In this document: positions 23,503 through 30,362 of the stretch, piece by piece
How the letters are laid out: each line of letters starts with the position of its first letter
Position numbering within the stretch: position 1 is the stretch's first letter
NCBI GenBank assembly: GCA_946803715.1
Contig: CAMPET010000015.1
Coordinates: forward strand, 65,948-96,309
Source: Beroe ovata
Taxonomy: Eukaryota > Ctenophora > Nuda > Beroida > Beroidae
DNA: 30,362 nt
Reading direction: 5' to 3'
Notes under the pieces: generated by a model
The model's database searches: none
Told to the model about the DNA's origin: nothing
What the model saw: the letters and a program-made list of their open reading frames with translations, nothing else
Translations under genes and position numbers: made by a program

Positions 23503-23732
23503 ATGCATCGCGTAGGGCAAGGAAGTGGTTATTCTATCAAATGATTGACCACTTTTTACTGTCATGAGGTATATATGAGGGAGTAGGTACAATTTTAATA
23601 TTTTATGATGGGAAACATTCTTATGAAGATAACAAATCCCTTCTCTCAGTTGCTAATTAATGATAAATTCTTAACCATGACACCACATATCTGTGTTCTG
23701 ATATCACCACAGATCTGTGTTCTGTTATCACC

Positions 23733-23733
23733 N
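23733..23733. other. Single undetermined base at duplication junction
   Basis: One N separates the end of copy 1 (inside the 24-bp minisatellite, after two units) from unrelated sequence leading into copy 2. A single N at a repeat edge is typical of a closed or collapsed assembly gap. Confidence 0.85.
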
Positions 23734-24541
23734 GCTCCCCCTGTATATTTGTTTGACGCGTACTTTATATATCGCGCGCGCGCGTGGGGGAACATATTTT
23801 ATTTATATTACGAGTATTTGGCATGCACTATTTGGCATGGGATTGGGTACGGTCACGCAGCATGGGCATTGGGCACGGAATTGAAATAATTGTCGATCGA
23901 TGATGGACCCTGTCATGTCGAGAATTTCGTTTTGCGCGCGCCGTGCGCCTTCATCGAAGGCCGAAACAGGCCAGTGGCACAGGTGCTGGTATCCGTATTG
24001 GTAAGTGGACGGTGCCGCGCAATCACTATATCAATATTATCAATATCAGATCAAAATGGCGGCCGCGGGATAAAATTCTGCAACCAGCGGATCAGCCAGG
24101 GATAAAATCTCGCCAGCGAGAGTAGGGAGTAGTCCACTAAAAGGACAAATATTAAAAGCATCCTGATCGGGATCCGGCACAGCAAGTGACAGTGAAGATT
24201 TAGATAACATGACAATGAATTTGAACAAATGAACTGAACGAGTGTGTAAGTGTAACTCAAACTGTACGCGTGTTCATGTTCCCAATCCCACGTTGCGTGA
24301 CCACTGACCCAACCAACGCTACAATTCCAGTCGTACTAAATTCATCGCCCTAATTTTTTGAAAATTCTTATTCTTGTCTCTTTTTCGGTGAAACAGACAT
24401 GAATCGACATATTCTTAGGCGCTGATTCCGAATCACCCCATGTGATGTAGCGTGAAAATGCTTCCCTGGCGAATAATGGGCGAAAAACTGATTTTGTCAC
24501 ATGACCAGACATTTTTCTACTTAATCGCGTTTTAAACCCTC

Positions 24542-24630
24542 GGGTTAGGGTTTGGGTCAGGGTTAGGGTTGGGGTTAGGGTCAGGGTTAAAAGGTTTGGA
24601 AGTATCCAGTGGGTTAGAGTTAGGGTTTGG
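24542..24630 (+). repeat. Interstitial telomere-like (TTAGGG) array
   Basis: A run of GGGTTAGGGTTTGGGTCAGG-type units (24542-24588), then a second short patch (24609-24630). Units are TTAGGG with TCAGGG, TTGGGG and TTTGGG variants. The site lies inside copy 2 where copy 1 has a shorter degenerate version. Confidence 0.7.
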
Positions 24631-24776
24631 CTGGATCAGGATTAGGAAACCGAAAAAACATTAGTCAGGATTAGGAAACCGAAAAAACATTAGTCACGTG
24701 ATAAAATTAGGGCGATGGATTTAGTCCTACATTTCACTTTCAGTTCAGAGGGTAGAACTAGAACTAGAAGAAGAGG

Positions 24777-24830
24777 GTTGTCAGATTTTATCTGACAACT
24801 GATTCTCGCGCGCGCGAGAAACAGTTGTCA
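24777..24830. mobile_element. Double-hairpin foldback sequence, copy 2 only
   Basis: Two adjoining hairpins. The first has perfect 10-bp arms GTTGTCAGAT/ATCTGACAAC around TTT (24777-24799). The second has 13-bp arms with one mismatch around a CGCG core (24799-24824). The first hairpin's TTGTCAGAT end matches the terminus of the insertion at 20234-20371, so the two probably belong to one family. No coding capacity. Confidence 0.6.
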
Positions 24831-24958
24831 ATATGAATAACTTATTGAATTTGATCATTGTGCGGCAAATGCAAATTGCTCTATGTCTTACACGTTTAAA
24901 ATGAAGCCGATCAAAATTAATGATAACAGTGCTACTGTGTTATTAGCACATCATAATA

Positions 24959-27900
24959 TCAAAAGTTTCTGCCGTTCTTAGCCCAGGTTTTAGACTTGCT
25001 GCTGAATGTCAGAGACAGTTCGATATCGAAATGATTCTTGCTCGATTTGGCCCTCCGTCTGTGTCCCTGTAGTAGTAAAGTAATAAATAATATTCATGGA
25101 CACAGAGTGTTGTTCGGTGAGGCAGAAATAAACAATAAAGTAATGCAATAAAGTAATAAAGTAATGAACAAACGATAAACACAACGATATCAGGAATCGT
25201 TGGTCATGATCTTTGCAGCTTATTGATAGCGAGATTATGCGATACTCTCTATTGGTCATGCAATTATAAGGCTCATGATACGGAGGATACTCACGATGAA
25301 ACAGCAGAATATTTCCTTGTACATATCCTGTAGCTCTGTTAGCGTTGCTAGGAAAATGTAGGATTGGAGTGCGAATCCCGCCATCAGGATCACATTCACA
25401 CCGATCGACAGTCGCTTCGTAACCATTATCTCCTGCGAGAGGAGATGTCAGAGTGAGAGAGTTTGTTGAACAAGTCCATGATTGCAGAGATATCATGATA
25501 TGATGCACCTTTTATCATGGCGGTATCATATTCATTGTGATTGTATGTATGCTGTTTTCTCAGTACAAACATTACAGACTGGTTTTCAACTGTCTTATGC
25601 AGGCTAACTAAACAGCTCTTTATTATCGAGACAACTTTAATATGCTCGTGTCCGTCGAGATACGTGTCACCTTGACGCACATGACAGATACATCCTTATT
25701 TAAACGTGTCGCTCAAAACTCATGAGATGATGATGGGGCACACAAAAAATTAACGCATAATATGTTAACGTAAGTGAACGGTACCAGCCAAAAGGAAGTG
25801 AAGGAAGTTTAAGCTAACTCTACATAAACTTACCAACTTGGTAATGGAACATTCCTAGGCATCGATTATACGCTTCGTAATTTCATTGGTAATGACAATT
25901 CGAAGCATACTATTCCAAAATTGACATCATTTCAATTGCCGCGATCCTTTGAATAATCGGACATAATTTATAACGCTACACGTTGGCAAATCTCTGTTTC
26001 ATTCAGTCGCTGGATTACAATTAGGCGCAATACAGATTGGGTAGATTTCACACCTCAAATCGATGCCCGGTGCGAGATCCTGCATGCATAAAACTTGTGA
26101 AGTATAACGTGTGCAGTGTAACGTGTGCAGTGTAACGTGTGCAGTGTAACGTGTGCAGTGTAACGTGTGCAGTGTAACGTGTGCAGTGTAACATGTGCAG
26201 TGTAACGTGTGCAGTGTGCACACTAGTCATGTGTGAACAGTACGAGTCAGATCACAGGGATCAGATCACATATCACAGGGATTCAACTCGTGCTAACATG
26301 ATCATAGTCACGTACTCTATGACTTAACTCACCAGACCAGCAAAGTGACAGATGATGAACACTATGACAGGAAGATGTGTTCCTGCCAAGTTGAGGAATG
26401 TCAGCATGACCATGATTGCCAGTCGAAAATCACCCTTCCGCGACGGCATAGGCAGTCCATGTTCCTGCTCTATAGCCTTCTTCATCCTGAGGAATAGGGT
26501 GTGTGTGCGCGTGTGTCTATGTTAGTATGTATCTTGGTGGTTTCTATGGAAAATCATGGTGGTTTCTATGGAAAATCATGGTGGTTGCTATGGAAAATCA
26601 TGGTGGTTGCTATGGAAAATCATGGTGGTTGCTATGGAAAATCATTGTGATTGCTATGGAAAATCATGATGGTTACTATGGACTATCATAGTGGTTTCGA
26701 TGGAAAATCATGGTGGTTGCTATGGAAAATCATAGTGGTTGCTATGGAAAATCATGGTGGTTGCTAAGGAAAATCATGGTGGTTGCTAAGGAAAATCATG
26801 ATGGTTGCTATGGAAAATCATAGCGATTGCTATAGTTACCGGATTCTAGTTCGTGACATCCTGAGGATTTCTGTGTAGGTGAAGCCTATAACAAGGAGCG
26901 GTAGAGCGAATGTTGCACAGAAGTAGACCGGGAAAAAGTACGAATCGTCAGCTACCAGACCGACGGTAAACGTGAGCCGGTCAAAATCAAATTCGTCCTG
27001 GGGGGGGAGGAATTCTTATTGCTCTTTGTTTGAGAAGGGTTACATTGGGGATCAGCTCATTGATGATCATTCTGTGGCAATTTTAGTTAATTTCATCTTG
27101 GACATGTCAAATCAGAGCTCACGCGCGGGTTTAAATCACATACTGTACCTTGACAAGGGGGTAGGAACAGAAAATGAAGGACACTGCCCAACAGGTTAAA
27201 CTGGCCACCTTGAAGAAGTACTTCCGTTTACAGATGTTGCGATAAGTGAGCGGGTGTCGTAGAGATAAATACCTGCGATTATCGAGATACCGTCATCGTG
27301 ACGATAGTGTCTCACTGGTGATGGGTCGTTATACAACACGTGTATACAACACGTGTATATGATGATGGAGGTTAAACTGTTCTGTGTGTGTGTGTGAGTG
27401 TGTGTGTGTGTGTGTGTACTGTGTGTGATGCATCGCATAGGGCAAGGAAGTGGTTATTCTATCAAATGATTAACCACTTTTTACTGTCATGAGGTATATA
27501 TGAGGGAGTAGGTACAGTTTTAATATTTTATGATGGGAAACATTCTTATGAAGATAGCAAATCCCTTCTCTCACTTGCTGATTAATGATCAGTTCATAAC
27601 CATGACACCACAGGTCTGTGGTCACTGTTTTGTTATCACCACAGATCTGTGTTCTGATATCACCACAGATCTGTGTTCTGTTATCACCACAGATCTGTGT
27701 TCTGTTATCACCACAGATCTGTGTTTTGTTATCACCACAGATCTGTGTTCTGTTATCACCACAGAGCTGTGTTCTGATATCACCACAGATCTGTGTTCTG
27801 TTATCACCACAGATCTGTGTTCTGTTATCACCACAGATCTGTGTTTTGTTATCACCACAGATCTGTGTTCTGTTATCACCACAGATCTGTGTTTTGTTAT

Positions 27901-28632
27901 CACCACAGATCTGGGGACACTGTTCTGTTATCATCACAGATCTGTGTTCTGTTATCACCATAGATCTGTGTTCTGATATCACCACAGATCTGTGTTCTGT
28001 CGTTGCTGTCTCTTACCTCTCGATTGCAGAGAGGGCGAGGATCCAGACGCAACACATGTAAAGTGAGTTGTCGATGTACCCGGTGAAGTAGATGAGCATG
28101 TCCGGTAACACCCAGCGACGGTGAAACACTGACACGTAGTTCATGGATATCGTCNGTGTGTGACGTGTGTCTATGTGTCTGTGTCTGTGTGTGTGTTTGT
28201 GGGTGTCTATGTGGTTTAACCAAAGAGATCTGCTTGATGAGCATGATAAGGTTTGTATCCCGTTTCCAGAGCCCTAGTATCGTAAGGGAGTTCCCAAAGC
28301 ACCCTACTACCTGCAGGAGTGTGGGCTGGACTTAACTACAAACAGTTTGTATTACGGAAGCGAATAACTAATTGATCCAATTATCGATAGTGATTGGTTG
28401 ATCAACATCTTCCTATATTAATCGATTAAGAATGAAGCAAGCGGTAGCAAAACCCGGACAGTTAGATATAAACCTGTAGGAGTAACATGAAGAGGAAGAG
28501 AGAATATATTTCCAGATCGGAGTATATGAGCGATATCTGATAGTTTGACAGCGTGGATAACGTGTAGCTGATGTAAATATGAGAAGTGATGGGAGTTTCT
28601 GGTGTTGTAAGCAGTAGCTCTGATCTGTTCAT
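24959..28632 (-). CDS. Rhodopsin-like seven-transmembrane receptor
   Basis: A GPCR of class-A type, assembled from eight minus-strand exons: 28632-28474, 28310-28221, 28153-28017, 27272-27149, 26997-26840, 26486-26333, 25432-25295 and 25066-24959; 355 residues with consistent phases (0,0,2,0,2,0,0). The ATG at 28632 gives MNRSELLLTTPETP with an N-glycosylation site; upstream frame has no ATG. TM1 holds VVGCFGNSLTILGL (GN motif). TM3 ends ILALSAIERY, the E/DRY motif, split by an intron inside the Arg codon. TM4 has CWAVSFIF, TM5 FFPVYFCATFALPLLVIGF and TM6 MLTFLNLAGTHLPVIVFII. TM7 (VILMAGFALQSYIFLATL) lacks a canonical NPxxY and is followed by IFCCF and a basic tail GHRRRAKSSK. The usual TM2 Asp is not evident. 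The acceptor of exon 3 contains an N (28155) and must be AG for this model. The donor of exon 2 (GTTAAA) is weak. Ligand unknown. Confidence 0.8.
26095..26219. repeat. 14-bp minisatellite, copy 2
   Basis: About eight or nine units of GTGTAACGTGTGCA; the counterpart of the longer array at 22214-22418, in the same intron. Confidence 0.85.
26536..26833. repeat. 22-bp minisatellite, copy 2
   Basis: About 13 units of the same 22-bp motif as at 22736-22880, in the intron between the TM5 and TM6 exons. Confidence 0.85.
27332..27424. repeat. 13-bp palindromic minisatellite and (GT)n, copy 2
   Basis: Two units of the 13-bp ACACGTGTATAC-type repeat followed by a GT run. They are counterparts of 23377-23502 and lie in the intron upstream of the TM4 exon. 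Confidence 0.8.
27620..27995. repeat. 24-bp palindromic minisatellite in GPCR intron
   Basis: About 15 tandem units of a 24-bp motif whose core CACAGATCTGTG is a perfect 12-bp palindrome. The array lies in the intron between the TM3 and TM4 exons. Because 24 is divisible by three, long open frames run through it on both strands; these are repeat artefacts. Only two units remain at the cut end of copy 1 (23688-23732). Confidence 0.92.
28155..28155. other. Single undetermined base at a splice acceptor
   Basis: An N sits at the A of the expected AG acceptor of GPCR exon 3 (minus strand reads CNG followed by ACGATATCC). It lies at the edge of a GT/GTCT-rich stretch (28156-28200), so it may mark a closed assembly gap. 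Confidence 0.7.
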
Positions 28633-28639
28633 TGTTGAA

Positions 28640-30077
28640 ACGAGCTGCAGGGAGTTAGGTTCATACACACGATAATTATCGGAATTGAGAAAACGAGATG
28701 TTAGACTGGTGTTAGACCTGGCCAAAGTGGCAAACGCATTTATGCACGTTCCCTATCTTATGGAAATAAGAATAAGATGGTAAGTTCATGCTGGTTATGT
28801 GGAAATGATGGTTAAAGTTATGATTCCCACCGTATGGAAAGTCGAAAGGGGTGATTTTATAAAGGAGCAAGTTGTCAGACGTATAATCCTATAGTGTCAA
28901 GAAACAAGCCGTTGTGCATTTAAGTATCTTGTCAAAGATTGATCAGGAATATATGACTGCTACAACAGGAATATATGACTGCTACAGTTGTGGAAACAGT
29001 GGCGTCATGATATATAGGGGAATGGAATTGGTAGACAAATCACGAAAGTCGGAATTCAATCTGATTGGAAATGATGGGTTTGATGTAGTAGTAACAAAGA
29101 GACTGTCACACTACAGATCACAAATCGTCATGGTGTTTGAAATAGCTTAAGTCTCCGGGCGTGGTTCGTCAGGACGTTATCCGCGTCGTGTGAGCGTGAA
29201 AATGAATCCTATATTAGTTCGAAACATTGCGCAAGACCAAAAACATCAGTTCTAGAATACTGTCAAGATTGCGAATCATGCGCAGAGGCAGCCAACGAGA
29301 GAGGTTTTGAACGAATCAAAAGATGTTGTATCAAACCAAGCATGTCACCATAGTATAACTTAAACTATTGAATAAAATACTTACCACTTACTTTCCTACA
29401 AAATCAAATCTATACGACTCAGGAGGGAAATCTTGACAACAATAACAGGAGACTCAAAATCGCGACAGTGAATATTGGGCGAATTGGTACACAGTGTGTG
29501 GGTTGTTACTATAACACCTGAGTACAGGCAACAGAGTTGTTGCTGGGTACATGGTTGTCACTATAACTCCTGTGCATATAACAGGGAGTGGTGGTTAGTG
29601 ACCATACTGGTATCATATATGGAGAAATGGAGGGAGGATGAAGTTATGTAGTTGAGGGAACATGTACATTACACGTGGGTGAAGCAGTGACTCGAACATG
29701 GGTATAGTAGAAATTTCAGGAAAAGTAACCATGACATGTTAGTTGCAGCGAATTTACGTCATAGCATATATGACATCATCAGGCTGAAATTGTATCGTCA
29801 TCCATATTATTGCACACACTCAAGCATATAAATATTGATAACCAACAGTCAAGAACTAGTCAATATTAAAGACGTGGCAAGACATGTCGAATTTAAAGTT
29901 CTTTCATATAATAATTGAAACTGTAATAAATATGAAATCATGCAATCAACAAATATTACCTACTATACAAACTGAAAATGCTTACTCCGTTTCCCTCCAA
30001 AAACATGAGTATACTGAATACTCCGCGTCTTAGAAACCATGATAATCGGAACGTATACCTAGAAGCGATACAAAGTA
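28640..30077. other. Gene-poor stretch upstream of the GPCR
   Basis: About 1.4 kb with no supported gene. It must include the promoter and any 5' UTR of the GPCR. It holds a 22-bp direct repeat (28944 and 28966, core AGGAATATATGACTGC) and two imperfect copies of a roughly 60-bp unit near 29500-29600 (GGTTGTNACTATAACNCCTG). The plus-strand frame at 28914-29150 (78 codons) spans the 22-bp repeat and shows no family resemblance. Confidence 0.5.
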
Positions 30078-30250
30078 ATATCCCCGCGGTCTTTCGGGAA
30101 TATCGAATATCACACGCGCTCGCGCGGGTGATATTACATTATCCACACGAGGGCTTTAGCCCGAGGAGTGGATATGTATTTTACAGCACGCAGGGCCCGG
30201 AGGGCCCGAGTGTCTGTAAATTTTATATTCCCGGAAGACTGCGGGGATAT
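30078..30250 (+). mobile_element. Cloverleaf-like foldback element
   Basis: A 173-bp segment bounded by 26-bp inverted arms (30078-30103 and 30225-30250). Inside lie three consecutive hairpins: 30106-30135 (14-bp arms, one mismatch), 30140-30174 (TATCCAC/GTGGATA outside, GGGC/GCCC inside) and 30180-30220 (TTTACAG/CTGTAAA outside, GGGCCC/GGGCCC inside around GGA). Both differences in the outer arms would be G-U pairs in a plus-strand transcript. No transposase is visible and no flanking duplication was identified. Frames through it on both strands are palindrome artefacts. It may be a foldback or MITE element, or a structured RNA. Confidence 0.7.
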
Positions 30251-30362
30251 GATTTATATCCACGATCGGGAGATTTTCGTAAGACACACAAAATTTATCA
30301 AAATACGATGTATTGTGAGACTGAGCATCAGAAAACTGAATAAAAGTTGCACACAGCATCAC

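Larger units (their letters stand above)
20066..23732. repeat. Direct duplication, copy 1 (partial GPCR gene plus flank)
   Basis: This block matches 23827-27690 base for base over long stretches, with scattered substitutions and several indels. It begins in the shared ATTTGGCATGGG segment and ends inside a 24-bp minisatellite directly before the N at 23733. It carries GPCR exons 4-8 with their introns. Copy-1-specific features are the insertion at 20234-20371, a longer 14-bp minisatellite, and about 55 bp near 21666-21720 that copy 2 lacks. Confidence 0.93.
23827..27690. repeat. Direct duplication, copy 2
   Basis: Second copy of the block at 20066-23732. It holds GPCR exons 4-8 and continues on the right into exons 1-3. 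Copy-2-specific features are a telomere-like and foldback segment (about 24535-24840), about 55 bp in the intron near 25082-25140, and longer 22-bp and 24-bp minisatellites. Confidence 0.93.

Noticed and set aside
25999-26230. Cys/Thr/His repeat frames
   Set aside because: They arise from the 14-bp minisatellite and its flank; no exon signals or family resemblance.
27470-28061. Long open frames of 147-171 codons made of (TTDLCSVI)-type repeats on both strands
   Set aside because: They are the translation of the 24-bp minisatellite, lie in a GPCR intron, and are open because the period is a multiple of three.
28633-28725. GPCR start upstream at 28725
   Set aside because: The codon there is TTG, not ATG. 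The first in-frame ATG is at 28632 and gives a suitable glycosylated N-terminus.
28914-29150. Possible 78-codon plus-strand gene
   Set aside because: It spans a 22-bp direct repeat, lacks recognisable domains or splice context, and is within the length expected by chance.
29978-30362. Coding frames on both strands at the right edge
   Set aside because: They read through the cloverleaf palindrome; matching strings on the two strands come from the inverted arms.

Overview
The window is a gene-dense piece of a eukaryotic, almost certainly animal, nuclear genome. The evidence is many short GT-AG introns, a COP9 signalosome subunit, Integrator subunit 1, NSF, a mitochondrial complex I subunit and a split class-A-type GPCR. 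Genes lie only 150-530 bp apart. Repeats include (GT)n runs, minisatellites and foldback elements. I cannot assign the species; a compact invertebrate or non-bilaterian genome fits. Exon models were built by eye from splice signals, frame and phase, and from remembered family sequences. No alignment was run.

Layout. Bases 1-860 are a promoter-like region with a perfect RFX X-box. An unrecognised plus-strand gene with a SAP-like motif occupies 879-4506; it appears to have two alternative starts spliced in frame to a common 3' part. From 4805 to 28632 every gene is on the minus strand. In transcription order from the right these are a GPCR (28632-24959), a second partial copy of its exons 4-8 (23319-21057), an intronless adenosine-deaminase-like gene (19826-18615), INTS1 (18468-11889), NSF (11679-8311), NDUFS7 (7799-6650) and the N-terminal half of COPS2/CSN2 (6117-4805).

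The interval 20066-27690 is a direct duplication of about 3.7-3.9 kb. It carries GPCR exons 4-8, their introns and downstream repeat DNA. Copy 1 stops at a single N (23733) inside a 24-bp minisatellite, so an uncollapsed second haplotype is a serious alternative to a true tandem duplication. The copies differ by a palindrome-rich insertion with a 9-bp flanking repeat and a clean empty site, by a degenerate telomere-like array, and by minisatellite lengths. Their coding differences are nearly all synonymous.

Bases 28640-30000 hold no gene I can support. At 30078-30250 there is a striking cloverleaf-like foldback element: a 26-bp outer stem enclosing three further hairpins.

Most of the genes are housekeeping (transcription and snRNA processing, vesicle fusion, respiration, cullin deneddylation) with no shared pathway. 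Tight same-strand packing may reflect genome compaction or polycistronic transcription.
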